A stretch of 64,000 nt of DNA from CAMCXE01 sp036520615. GTDB lineage: Bacteria; Pseudomonadota; Gammaproteobacteria; Pseudomonadales; Cellvibrionaceae. This document shows, in pieces, positions 9,376 through 17,959 of this stretch (positions are counted from its first letter, which is position 1; each line of letters starts with the position of its first letter). Where the stretch lies: positions 1-64,000 of the forward strand of contig DATDJI010000017.1 of NCBI GenBank assembly GCA_036520615.1. The letters are read 5' to 3'. A program made the translations under genes and the position numbers. Below the pieces are notes generated by a model that was given only the letters and a program-made list of their open reading frames with translations, did no database searches and was not told where the DNA came from.

Positions 9376-10326
9376 CTAACCAGAACTCATACGGATTTGA
9401 ATGGATTGGGTGCCGCCATCGCGCAGCACCTGTAAGTTTGCCTCTGTGGCAGTTTTTAACGCCTGATAGACTTCCCGCACCTTCTGCGGTTCGTTTACTT
9501 CAATCCCATTGACCGAGATCACTATATCGTCGTTTTTCAGGCCTACCTGGTCGAACAATTCGCGCTTGCGGCCGGGACGAACCTTATAGCCGATCATTTT
9601 CCCCCCTTCCGTCGCCACCATAAACCGCACGACATCGCCGATAGAGGTAGCGCTTTGTAACTGCTCTTGAGTAACTGTAGCTTGTTGTACATTAGACGGC
9701 GGTGGCGGAGGTGGTGGGGCCGCAGCGGCCTGGCGCTGCGACGCGACATTCATACCGTCCTCGCCATACAACCATAAAGCTTCGCGCTTACCGTTGTTAT
9801 TCAGGATGACCCGCAAATCTTCTACTTTTTCAAGCGTGACACCATTAGCAGGCGGAACGCTGTCGCCAACTTTAAAAAGCTGCTGAGCGTTTTCTTCCCC
9901 GATAATAGCCCAAGATTTTTCAGGCTCGTTCGACATGATAACGCCTTGAAGCTTAAGGTCTAACTGGGTAATTTGATTAACATCTTCGCCCGATTGTTGA
10001 CCGGCTTGCGCTGCACGCATTTTTTCAGCGTCGTAATCACCGAATAAGTGGGCACTTGTTAGGCCATCAATGTTTAATGGCGCCTTAGCCTGCACGCTAG
10101 CAAGAGAAGCGCTCGGAACAAGCTGCTCAGGGCCACTTTTTGGCATAGGCATAACTAGCCAAAATAATTTAGCTAAGCTCTGCACAGACCAAATTAGCGC
10201 CAGGGCAAGCACAAGGGCTCGCCAGCGCTCGGTCGGCACCTTGCCTAGAAAGGACACCACTTTGCGGGACTCTCGCGAGAGTCTGGCCGCCAAAGGCGTA
10301 TCCACGAATTGGGATAATTGCACCAT
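9376..10326 (-). CDS. gspC: Type II secretion system protein GspC
   Basis: 316 residues, first gene of the operon. It has a cytoplasmic N-terminus, one membrane helix near residues 37-60 (ALVLALALIWSVQSLAKLFW), the periplasmic homology region (LDLKLQGVIMSNEPEKSWAI), a proline-rich linker with a run of about 7 prolines, and a C-terminal PDZ domain (about 220-316; GLKNDDIVISVNGIEV). GspC links the inner-membrane platform to the N0 domain of GspD and helps select substrates. The operon promoter is presumably in the divergent spacer shared with gshA. Confidence 0.95.
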   Translation of the reverse strand: MVQLSQFVDTPLAARLSRESRKVVSFLGKVPTERWRALVLALALIWSVQSLAKLFWLVMPMPKSGPEQLVPSASLASVQAKAPLNIDGLTSAHLFGDYDAEKMRAAQAGQQSGEDVNQITQLDLKLQGVIMSNEPEKSWAIIGEENAQQLFKVGDSVPPANGVTLEKVEDLRVILNNNGKREALWLYGEDGMNVASQRQAAAAPPPPPPPSNVQQATVTQEQLQSATSIGDVVRFMVATEGGKMIGYKVRPGRKRELFDQVGLKNDDIVISVNGIEVNEPQKVREVYQALKTATEANLQVLRDGGTQSIQIRMSSG

Positions 10327-10720
10327 TTTTCTCCGTCAGGGGGTTAGAAGGCCGCGGTTGATGCCATTAAGCCGTAAAACAGGCCCGGCGTCGATGTAGC
10401 CTAACACGGCACAAGACACCAACACATCGTACGCCTACTAAAATGGTTGTTATTAGTACGCTTAAATATGTCCCATCCGCGCGCGCGCTGTAAACACTTA
10501 AAACCAAATATAACCTTTAAATTCCACAATTTGGGCTATACCGCTCATACTTCGGCAGACCTAATGCGGCTATTTACACAGCCGTAACTTAAGCCTCCCT
10601 TGGGACGTGCAACCTGCTTGTAAGTTTAGCCATACACAGCAATCCCGCTAAATAAATCCTTACCCCTTGTAAAGCGAGTTTATTAACCCAATTTTCGCCC
10701 CTCCTAATTGAGGTCTTCCC
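10327..10720. other. Divergent intergenic region between gspC and gshA
   Basis: This 394-bp spacer must hold the promoters for both the gsp operon and gshA. I see no coding potential and no operator I can name. A GAGG ribosome binding site lies 7 bases before the gshA ATG. Confidence 0.6.
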
Positions 10721-12313
10721 ATGCCCGCAGCCGATTTTATTTCACAACTAGCCGAGCCATCTAATCGCTCACTTCTAGGCGGAATTTTGCGTGGCATTGA
10801 AAAAGAGGGACTGCGGGCAGATAGATCCGGGCGCCTTGCTCTTACACCACACCCGCAGGGCTTAGGTGCAGCACTTACCCACCCCTATATCACCACCGAT
10901 TACAGTGAATCATTACTCGAGTTGATAACGCCGCCCTGCCATCGTATCGACACGCTAATTAAATGGTTGGATGACCTGCATCGTGAGACCTATCGTCAAT
11001 TGGGCGATGAATATATTTGGGGAAATTCCATGCCGTGTATTCTGCCGTCGGAACAGGCCATACCGGTCGCCCGCTACGGCTCCTCCAATCGCGGCACGAT
11101 GAAAAGTATCTATCGCTTAGGACTTGGCCATAGGTATGGGCGAACGATGCAAACCGTAGCGGGTGTGCATTACAACTTTTCGCTTCCAGAGGCGTTCTGG
11201 GCACTTCTGCAACAAGCTGAAGAAGATCACAGTCTATTGCAGGAATTTATTTCACGTCGCTATTTTGATTTGATTCGAAACTTCCGCCGTCATTATTGGC
11301 TTTTGGTCTATCTGTTTGGTGCAACTCCCGCAGTAGACGCAAGCTTTCTGACCGAGAGAAAACATCGACTTGAGTGTTTAGGTCCAGACACGTTTTATCT
11401 GCCTCACGCTACTTCTTTGCGCATGGGTGACCTGGGATATCAAAGCCAAGCCCAAGAGTCTTTGCATGTTTGCTACAACGACAGTCGATCCTACGTTCAA
11501 TCACTAGTCGCCGCGATTAACAATCCCTACCCCACTTATGAACGCACGGGAGTTTTGGACGCCAAAGGGAATTATCAGCAACTTAATACCGGTTTGCTGC
11601 AAATAGAAAACGAATTCTACAGCTCTATACGCCCAAAGCGCACAGCCAAAAGTGGAGAAACCGCCCTAAGCGCATTGTGCAGGCGAGGCGTTGAATATAT
11701 CGAAGTGCGCTGCATCGACATCGACCCCTTTTCCGCGAATGGGGTAGATGCAGAACAGCTGCGTTTTATTGATGCGTTTTTGTTGTACTGTTTACTCACG
11801 CCCAGCGCAGCGACATCTCCTGATGAAACTCGTGAAATTCTATTTAATCAACAACAAGTGGTCACGCAGGGCCGAGCGGCCGGTCTAAACCTTTTGTTTA
11901 ATGGGCAAAATACCACTTTTATTGAAAGCGCCAATAAGCTACTGGACGGCATAAAACCTTTGGCCGAATTATTAGATCTCACTGCAGGTAACAGCCTGGT
12001 TAGATTTAGTTGGCAACAGCAAAAAGATAAAATTGAGGATCCCGATAAGACCCCGTCTGCACGGGTACTTAAAGAAATAATAAACGTAGGTAGCTTCCAA
12101 CGCTGGGCGTTGGACATAGCTGAATCTCAGCGCGCAATCTTTAACGCGCAGCCTTTAAAAGATCAAACAGCTACTTATTTCGCCGCATTGGCAGAAAACT
12201 CCCAGCGGCAACAGCAGGGGGAAGAAACAAAAGATGCCTCCACACCCTTTAATGAGTACTTAGCCAAGTATTACGCTCAATACCAGGCCTGCTGCAGTGG
12301 CACTATCGAATAA
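10721..12313 (+). CDS. gshA: Glutamate-cysteine ligase
   Basis: 530 residues, the size of the proteobacterial GshA family. It catalyses the ATP-dependent joining of L-glutamate and L-cysteine, the first and rate-limiting step of glutathione synthesis, in the cytosol. The N-terminal GGILRGIEKEGLRADRSG segment and TDYSESLLELITPP are characteristic, as are QTVAGVHYNFSLP and the YIEVRCIDIDPF strand. GAGG precedes the ATG. It is transcribed alone, divergently from the gsp operon; the following FliL-like gene is convergent. Confidence 0.96.
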   Translation: MPAADFISQLAEPSNRSLLGGILRGIEKEGLRADRSGRLALTPHPQGLGAALTHPYITTDYSESLLELITPPCHRIDTLIKWLDDLHRETYRQLGDEYIWGNSMPCILPSEQAIPVARYGSSNRGTMKSIYRLGLGHRYGRTMQTVAGVHYNFSLPEAFWALLQQAEEDHSLLQEFISRRYFDLIRNFRRHYWLLVYLFGATPAVDASFLTERKHRLECLGPDTFYLPHATSLRMGDLGYQSQAQESLHVCYNDSRSYVQSLVAAINNPYPTYERTGVLDAKGNYQQLNTGLLQIENEFYSSIRPKRTAKSGETALSALCRRGVEYIEVRCIDIDPFSANGVDAEQLRFIDAFLLYCLLTPSAATSPDETREILFNQQQVVTQGRAAGLNLLFNGQNTTFIESANKLLDGIKPLAELLDLTAGNSLVRFSWQQQKDKIEDPDKTPSARVLKEIINVGSFQRWALDIAESQRAIFNAQPLKDQTATYFAALAENSQRQQQGEETKDASTPFNEYLAKYYAQYQACCSGTIE

Positions 12314-12358
12314 ATTTTTCTCTCGACGCGCGCCGAGTAAATTTACAGCCAAGTGATT

Positions 12359-12790
12359 CTATTTTTGCACCACAATGCTATTGAAATACAGATCCATTAC
12401 GCCTTCGAGATCAGATTGCTGTTTGATTATGGCCTGGATCTCTTTTAATGCTTCCTGCCGCATGGCCTCTTTACCGGGTTGACCGCTGAGCGTTTCATCG
12501 GTTTGCTTTGCCATAATGTTTAATAAATTGTTACGAATAAGCGGCATATTGTGCTGCACTGAGTCCGCCACGGCAGCACTTTCAACACGTACCGACATAT
12601 CCGCTTTAACGTATTTTATTCGGCCTGCTCCGCCGTAATTAGTCACCAGTGCAGGTTTAAAGCTGACATACACAGCGCCAGCAGCCCCCTCTGCAGCGCC
12701 CCCGCTATTGGCGTATGCACGCTCCGTTAAAACACCACCAGCCAAAAACACCAGCAGCAAAAAATTTTGCACTCGCTTGCAACAAAACAT
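12359..12790 (-). CDS. FliL-family flagellar basal body-associated-like protein
   Basis: 143 residues from the ATG at 12790; a GTG at 12799 is possible but less well placed after AGGCGG. An N-terminal hydrophobic segment (NFLLLVFLAGGVLTERAYA) acts as signal or anchor. The rest resembles the FliL periplasmic domain: a VYVSFKPALVTNY strand, a long VQHNMPLIRNNLLNIMA helix, and EALKEIQAI before a final DLYFNSIVVQ strand. Stand-alone FliL-like proteins away from flagellar operons are common in Pseudomonas relatives and their function is not defined. There are no flagellar genes in the window. Confidence 0.75.
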   Translation of the reverse strand: MFCCKRVQNFLLLVFLAGGVLTERAYANSGGAAEGAAGAVYVSFKPALVTNYGGAGRIKYVKADMSVRVESAAVADSVQHNMPLIRNNLLNIMAKQTDETLSGQPGKEAMRQEALKEIQAIIKQQSDLEGVMDLYFNSIVVQK

Positions 12791-12901
12791 GCCAATCACC
12801 GCCTAATCACCCTAAACTTGCGCCCTCTTAAATACTAGACCAGTTCTTCGCTTCTCATTACTGCTAATTAATTTACTATCACTGATACTGGAACACGCGC
12901 C

Positions 12902-13396
12902 ATGCCTCTCCCCACTATTCGTTACACTTTTCTACTAATTGCATTCGGCACGCTAGGCTTAATGCTAACGGGTTACTACATGCAATTTGTCATGAAACTC
13001 ATACCTTGCCCACTGTGTATTACCCAGCGCTTTTTTATTATCGCCATAGGGCTTACCGCTCTAGCGGCTTTTTTTCACCGACCGCAACAATTAGGGCGCC
13101 GTATTTATGCGAGCGCTGGTGTATTGCTCGCGGTAATTGGCGGAGGATTTTCCAGCCGTCAAGTCTGGCTACAGAGCTTACCGGCAGACCAGGTCCCGGC
13201 GTGCGGGCCGGATTTGAGTTATTTAATTGAAAATTTTCCTCTGAAAGAGGCATTTATTGTATTGCTGCGCGGCGACGGTAATTGCGCCGAGGTTACCTGG
13301 ACATTTCTAGGCCTGAGCATTGCCGCTTGGACATTAGTGGCTTTTAGCGGTTTAGCGATTTTAAACTTGTGGCAATGGATACGCTCCGACCGCTAG
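12902..13396 (+). CDS. dsbB: Disulfide bond formation protein DsbB (DsbH-like)
   Basis: 164 residues with four predicted membrane helices. The two catalytic cysteine pairs are present: CPLC (residues 36 and 39) in the first periplasmic loop, and C101 plus C128 in the second. DsbB passes electrons from periplasmic DsbA to quinones, keeping DsbA oxidised. This matters for T2SS exoproteins, which fold in the periplasm. The gene stands just upstream of rsd/algQ, as dsbH does in Pseudomonas aeruginosa (recalled synteny), so it may be the DsbH paralogue rather than the main DsbB. Confidence 0.93.
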   Translation: MPLPTIRYTFLLIAFGTLGLMLTGYYMQFVMKLIPCPLCITQRFFIIAIGLTALAAFFHRPQQLGRRIYASAGVLLAVIGGGFSSRQVWLQSLPADQVPACGPDLSYLIENFPLKEAFIVLLRGDGNCAEVTWTFLGLSIAAWTLVAFSGLAILNLWQWIRSDR

Positions 13397-13622
13397 CGAG
13401 CGTGTTAACAAATAGGTTTAGCTAGCCAAAAGCATATATTCCTTTGAATTAAAGTTCCTCGAAATGGAAATACCCTCTAGCGCTTTTTCGCTCGCTGATC
13501 AAGCCAGTTTGCATTCCGCTGCTAAACTGTAAATTCAGGCCTTGCGATAGGCGCTAAAGTCCCCTAATGTGGAGACTTAGTGTCCCGCCCAATTCAACCC
13601 CGTCACCCGAGGATCCTCCTCC

Positions 13623-14081
13623 ATGCTAGAAGATTGCAAATCCGCCCGCGAGCGCTGGGGCGGTGTAAGCGTACTCATCGACCGCTGGCTGCAAGAGCGC
13701 CAAGATTTATTGGTATTGTTCTGCGCGTTAAGCGAAACCGCCTCATCAGAAACTCAAGCTAATCGGCTGCCACAGTTTTTTCAGATATTAGTGGATTATG
13801 TTTCTGCGGGACATTTCGAAGTGTACGAGCAGCTCGTACAAGAAGGGCGCGAATTCGATGATCAAGAAGGCCTAAAAGAAAGTGAGAGCCTATTCGACAA
13901 AATCCAAGAGACCACGGATGCATTATTGGATTTAAACGATAAATATCAAGAAACTGACGACTTGGACGCACTCAAAGCCGATCTATCCAAATTGGGCGAA
14001 CACTTAGAATCGCGGTTTGTACTTGAAGATCGGATCATTGAAGTACTACACGTTTCGCATAAAGATCAGGTTACTGGCTGA
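13623..14081 (+). CDS. algQ: Anti-sigma-70 regulator Rsd/AlgQ
   Basis: 152 residues of mostly helical, acidic protein starting MLEDCKSARERWGGVSVLID, the signature of the Rsd/AlgQ family. LPQFFQILVDYVSAGHFEVY follows in the middle. Rsd binds region 4 of the housekeeping sigma factor and shifts RNA polymerase toward alternative sigmas; AlgQ also influences alginate and siderophore genes in Pseudomonas. The gene is followed by a strong terminator at 14106. Its neighbours (dsbB/dsbH before, FKBP and algP after) match the Pseudomonas algQ locus. Confidence 0.93.
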   Translation: MLEDCKSARERWGGVSVLIDRWLQERQDLLVLFCALSETASSETQANRLPQFFQILVDYVSAGHFEVYEQLVQEGREFDDQEGLKESESLFDKIQETTDALLDLNDKYQETDDLDALKADLSKLGEHLESRFVLEDRIIEVLHVSHKDQVTG

Positions 14082-14105
14082 TCTTTGTTGTAGCCTTAAC
14101 CGTGC

Positions 14106-14134
14106 AAAAAAGGCCGTCAATTGACGGCCTTTTT
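14106..14134 (+). terminator. Rho-independent terminator of algQ
   Basis: Perfect GC-rich hairpin AGGCCGTCAATTGACGGCCT followed by a T run and preceded by an A run, 25 bp after the algQ stop. Confidence 0.92.
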
Positions 14135-14218
14135 ATTTTGAATTTTCTTAGCGCCCAAGCATTGTCGGCTCAACACAAACTTACTATTGTCGGCTAACAG
14201 TTGCATTGATATGGCGAT

Positions 14219-14249
14219 AAAAAAACCCGCCTCATGGCGGGGTTTTTTT
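14219..14249 (-). terminator. Rho-independent terminator of the FKBP gene
   Basis: AACCCCGCCATGAGGCGGGTT stem-loop, read on the minus strand, with A and T runs on both sides. It lies 16 bp beyond the stop of the FKBP gene and could also act in the other direction. Confidence 0.88.
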
Positions 14250-14264
14250 CTGCAAACTTATTAA

Positions 14265-15083
14265 TTACTTGGCGTGCGGATTGGCAGCAGCAGGTTTGCC
14301 ATGCGGATTGGCTGGCGCTTCTTCCTGCTTAGGATTAATTTCCAGTAATTCCACCTCAAACACTAATGCAGAATTAGGTGGGATTGGACCGGTGCCGCCC
14401 GCGCCGTAAGCGAGGTTGGCAGGAATATCCAACTCAAACTTGTCGCCGACTTTCATTAATTGCAGACCTTCAACCCAACCAGGAATTACACCGTTAACAG
14501 GGAAAGTTACTGGTTCGCCACGATCTACAGAGCTGTCAAATACAGTTCCGTCAATTAACTTACCGTGGTAATGCACCTTAACGGTATCTTCCGCTTTAGG
14601 CGATTTGGCGTCTTTCTGCTCAGTTGCTTTTAATACTTTGTACTGCAGGCCGCTAGCTGTGGTTTTTACACCTTCTTTTTTACCATTTTCAGCAATGAAG
14701 TCTGCGCCTTTTTTCAGATTCTCTTCACCTACTTTCTTCAATTCTTCTTGATGCTTAGTTTCTTGCTGTTGCTGAAACTCTGTCATGATTTTTTGCTGCT
14801 CTTCCTGAGGAATACGTGCTTCTTTACCTTCTTGCGCGTCAGTAATTGCCTGGCTTAACATTTTTTTATCCAGGGTGAAGCCGCTTGTTTTGGCTTGCGA
14901 AGCCATCCGGAAACCCACGATATAGGATACTTTCTCTTCCATGGTGTTTAACGCGACAGCAGTAGCCGCCGCTTCAGGTTTAGCAGCAGCTTTGTCCTGC
15001 TCTTTATTACAGCCAGCCAAAAAAACAGCGCTTGCCATGGCAACACTTAACAAACAGGATTTGCGCAAGAACAGAGTATTCAT
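14265..15083 (-). CDS. FKBP-type peptidyl-prolyl cis-trans isomerase, lipoprotein (FkpA/Mip-like)
   Basis: 272 residues from the ATG at 15083; the longer open frame to 15176 lacks a signal sequence, so I rejected it. MNTLFLRKSCLLSVAMASAV then FLAGC is a lipoprotein signal with the lipidated Cys near residue 25. The N-terminal half (about 40-140) is the helical dimerisation domain (VSYIVGFRMASQ). The C-terminal half is the FKBP catalytic domain (VKVHYHGKLIDGTVFDSS, VIPGWVEGL, LAYGAGGTGPIPPN). It catalyses proline isomerisation and chaperones envelope proteins. The C-terminal tail carries a repeated Asn-Pro-His-Gly/Ala-Lys motif that might bind metal. It lies between algQ and algP as in Pseudomonas. 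Confidence 0.93.
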   Translation of the reverse strand: MNTLFLRKSCLLSVAMASAVFLAGCNKEQDKAAAKPEAAATAVALNTMEEKVSYIVGFRMASQAKTSGFTLDKKMLSQAITDAQEGKEARIPQEEQQKIMTEFQQQQETKHQEELKKVGEENLKKGADFIAENGKKEGVKTTASGLQYKVLKATEQKDAKSPKAEDTVKVHYHGKLIDGTVFDSSVDRGEPVTFPVNGVIPGWVEGLQLMKVGDKFELDIPANLAYGAGGTGPIPPNSALVFEVELLEINPKQEEAPANPHGKPAAANPHAK

Positions 15084-16086
15084 AAATTTAAATTCCCAAT
15101 GTAATGAATTAAAAAACTTGATTTCGAATTTGCCAGGACCCCACACGGCACAAGGCGGCATGTTGAAGGGCGGCAATATTACCCGATTTGCCGAATAATC
15201 ATAGTGTCGGCTTATGAAAATGGGGCCTCATAGGCAGGATTCTAGGCAAAAAGTTCAATACCCATGGCGTTATGCCTGAATTTACAGGCACAGAGTTAAC
15301 AGGAGAGTTTGGCGCTTGTCGCAAATGGCTGAAATAGAACGACAACAGAAATTAGAATTCAAAAACCACTGGGCTCTGAGACCTTCCAGGTTACACAAAT
15401 CAATAGCGCTGCAACCAAGCCGCAACAGAGTTGCGTTATTTCGCAGGCGCAAAAACCTTTACACGCAAGCCCTGCACAACCCCTCAAGAGAAGGTGCTAA
15501 GTAGAATCTATTGATTTACTCCTTACAAACGAGCAATTTGGTAAAACAACGCACTGACAAAGGTGCATTCGCCGAATCAATAGCATCCGACCTGTCATTA
15601 GCGAATGAACCGATTTAGATAGATGCGTTATTGATTATACGTATGAACAGAAAGAAGTAATGCTGACAGCCCCAAGCTTGAAACTCACTGAATTAACTTC
15701 AATAACACAGCCAGCATATAGGTCAAAAAAATCGCAGAGATTCGCGCAAAATACATCCGGTTATGCCTCACCCATCAGTGCGCAGTAAATTCGCATCGAT
15801 GTTGATCCGAATACATCTAACAACGCTGCAAATAATTGTGAAAGACCATAATTTAAACAGGCTGCCAGCTATTTACCTCGCAGCAGAAAACAAAGATAAG
15901 ACGACTTATTTCCGCCTCAATGCAGCAGCAAAACATCTGGCACCGTTAAAAAACAAAGTTACAGCGGCTTTTCTTGTTAAAATTTACGTCATTGATAAAA
16001 AATAGTTTTCAACATCAATTAAAGGGGGCTATTATTTCACCACGAATTAACGTCCTTTTATTTTATTGTGTTACAGGTGACTACAT
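15084..16086. other. 1-kb intergenic region upstream of the FKBP gene and algP
   Basis: Divergent spacer. Two short open frames (15316-15504 and 15763-16005) have no recognisable sequence or convincing ribosome binding site, and I do not call them genes. The last 150 bp are AT-rich and should contain the algP promoter. AGGTGA precedes the algP ATG. I see no RNA gene or repeat. Confidence 0.5.
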
Positions 16087-17019
16087 ATGGCAGGCCGAAA
16101 AAAATCTTTAGACCCAATCGCCGCACTGGAGAGTCAAATCGCCAAATTGACGGCAGAACTAAACAAAGCTAAAAGTAAAAAACAAGCCACTGCGGCTAAG
16201 GCTTCTAAAGCCTTGCAAGGCAAAGTGGCAAAAGCAAAATCTAAACTCTCAGCCAGCCGCGCAAAACTTAAAGTAGTTAGCGCAGCCACTAAAGGCATTA
16301 AAACTACCGCCGCTAAAACTCGTCTGGCTAACGCCAAAGCTGCTGTTGAAGCTGCGCGCAGCGATTACAACGCATTAACTGATGAATTTTCCTCAGCAAA
16401 AGATGGCGTAGCTCCTAAAGCTGTCGGTCGCCCGGTAAAAGTAAAATCGGTAAAAGGCAAACCCGGCCCAAAAGCAAAAGCCGCACCGGCTAAACGCGGA
16501 CCAAAGCCTAAGGCTGCGTCTATAAAAGCAGCTGCGCCAGCAAAGCGGGGCCGCAAACCTAAGGCGACAACAGCCGCTGTAGAAGCACCTAAAAAACGCG
16601 GCCCAAAACCTAAACTTGCGGCAAAACCAGCGGTTAAAGAGGCGCCAAAGAAACGCGGGCCAAAGCCTAAAACTGTAGCAAAAGCTGTAGCAAGCGAAGC
16701 GCCTAAAAAACGCGGCCCCAAACCCAAAGCTGCGGCAACGAGTAAAGCGGCTAAATCTTCTACCGATGCGCCAAAAAAACGCGGCCGCAAGCCTAAAGCA
16801 TTGGTAATAGCTGAGGCGGCTGAACAGGAAGTTTTAAACAATTCTTCTGCTGAAGAAACCGAGGAAGATGAAAGCCCTAACCATAGCGGCAACGTTGAAT
16901 TCACAAACGAAATCTCAAGCACTGCAGAAACTTTGGATGAAGTAGAGCCTGAGGCTGAACCGGCTGACGAAGAAGAAGACGATAATGAGGATGAAGCTAG
17001 CAGTTTGTTTGACCGTTAG
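16087..17019 (+). CDS. algP: AlgP-like histone H1-like DNA-binding protein
   Basis: 310 residues, very rich in Lys, Ala and Pro. Residues 1-110 form a helical, coiled-coil-prone domain (LDPIAALESQIAKLTAELNK). Residues 115-245 contain six copies of an AT-hook-like RG[P/R]KPK motif (mostly KKRGPKPK), separated by Ala-rich spacers, plus one degenerate copy. The last 60 residues are strongly acidic (ending EDDNEDEASSLFDR). AlgP (AlgR3) of Pseudomonas aeruginosa is a histone-like protein with KPAA-type repeats, encoded next to an FKBP gene and algQ; the same order here supports orthology. The RGPKPK unit differs from KPAA, so DNA-binding preference may differ. A terminator follows at 17095. Confidence 0.85.
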   Translation: MAGRKKSLDPIAALESQIAKLTAELNKAKSKKQATAAKASKALQGKVAKAKSKLSASRAKLKVVSAATKGIKTTAAKTRLANAKAAVEAARSDYNALTDEFSSAKDGVAPKAVGRPVKVKSVKGKPGPKAKAAPAKRGPKPKAASIKAAAPAKRGRKPKATTAAVEAPKKRGPKPKLAAKPAVKEAPKKRGPKPKTVAKAVASEAPKKRGPKPKAAATSKAAKSSTDAPKKRGRKPKALVIAEAAEQEVLNNSSAEETEEDESPNHSGNVEFTNEISSTAETLDEVEPEAEPADEEEDDNEDEASSLFDR

Positions 17020-17094
17020 AATTTTAACTGCGGGAAATAACTACATCTTCTCGCACAAAAACAAAAACTAACTGTTAAAGCAGAAGCCAGCTGC

Positions 17095-17122
17095 AAAAAA
17101 GCCCCTAATGGGGCTTTTTTTG
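17095..17122 (+). terminator. Rho-independent terminator of algP
   Basis: AAAAAAGCCCCTAATGGGGC hairpin followed by seven T residues, about 75 bp after the algP stop. Confidence 0.9.
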
Positions 17123-17305
17123 TTTTAAGAACTTCTAAGTCCAGATCTCATGACCGCTGCACAGATTAATTGAGGCTAGTAACCACTTAATTATGATGAT
17201 GTTTACCCCTATCACCTATTTTGCGTTTGCAGACAAACACTCATGACATTTACCTTAAAGAAGTAAATGTCACACAGATATACGTCTTGTAAGCGCTAAA
17301 ATATT

Positions 17306-17806
17306 TTATTCCGCTGGCAATAATTGTAATTCCTGCTCAAGCAAATCAAAAAATTTGACCTCTTCGGCAGCAGGGGCCGGCATTTGCAAGTGGTGCAAGT
17401 AATCCCTTAATAACAATGGCTCGCAGGCAGGATCTTGAATTCGCGACAATCGGCCGGTTAGATCCTGAAGGCGCTCAAGAAGAATTTTCTCAACACTTAG
17501 CTCTGCCTGAAGAATGTGTTTGCCAATTAACTGCTCCTGCACTCGCGTAAAATGTCCTATGTGTTTTATGCGCTGGCGAACGTGACGCAGCAACGCCACT
17601 ACCTCGCCGGAGATTTCCCCAATTAAATCTTCTGCTTGAAAAAGTGCTTCCTTTTCGAGATAAATCGCTTGGTCCTGCAGCCACGCGAGCCACAATACCA
17701 GGTTGACGTTGGCAAAGGCTTCGTCTTGAAGAACACGGCAATAGCGTTCCACTCCGGGACAAGCGTAAATACGGCAGGCAAAATCAACTAATTTTTCACG
17801 GTTCAT
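17306..17806 (-). CDS. TIGR02444 (DUF2390) family protein of unknown function
   Basis: 166 residues from the ATG at 17806 (MNREKLVDFACRIYACPGVE); a longer open frame to 17869 adds nothing conserved. The start (LxDFAC.IYA.PGVE..C..LQDE) and the VNLVLWLAWL motif match the family found in Pseudomonas and Vibrio. The rest is helical with no signal peptide or metal motif. Function is unknown. In Pseudomonas such a gene lies close to algP, so the whole 12.9-17.9 kb block may be a conserved neighbourhood. Confidence 0.8.
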   Translation of the reverse strand: MNREKLVDFACRIYACPGVERYCRVLQDEAFANVNLVLWLAWLQDQAIYLEKEALFQAEDLIGEISGEVVALLRHVRQRIKHIGHFTRVQEQLIGKHILQAELSVEKILLERLQDLTGRLSRIQDPACEPLLLRDYLHHLQMPAPAAEEVKFFDLLEQELQLLPAE

Positions 17807-17913
17807 AGATACCCAACTTATTTTTATATTAGGGTTAAAACCAAAGGACATGCGCCATGGGGACGGCAACTACAAACTTAGCCGCACTCACTGGATTTAC
17901 AAGTTAGCAGCCA

Positions 17914-17941
17914 ATAAAAAAGGGCACCGCAGTGCCCTTTA
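17914..17941 (-). terminator. Rho-independent terminator of the OmpA-family gene
   Basis: On the minus strand, AAAGGGCACTGCGGTGCCCT is followed by a T run, about 20 bp after the stop of the OmpA-family gene. Confidence 0.9.
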
Positions 17942-17959
17942 GAGTACGAGGCAATCCAA

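Noticed and set aside
15316..16005. Two short plus-strand frames upstream of algP
   Set aside because: Composition and start contexts are not gene-like and no family was recognised.
16365..16922. 185-codon minus-strand frame opposite algP
   Set aside because: Antisense of the Lys/Ala/Pro-rich repeat; the plus-strand frame has a ribosome binding site, a terminator and conserved synteny.
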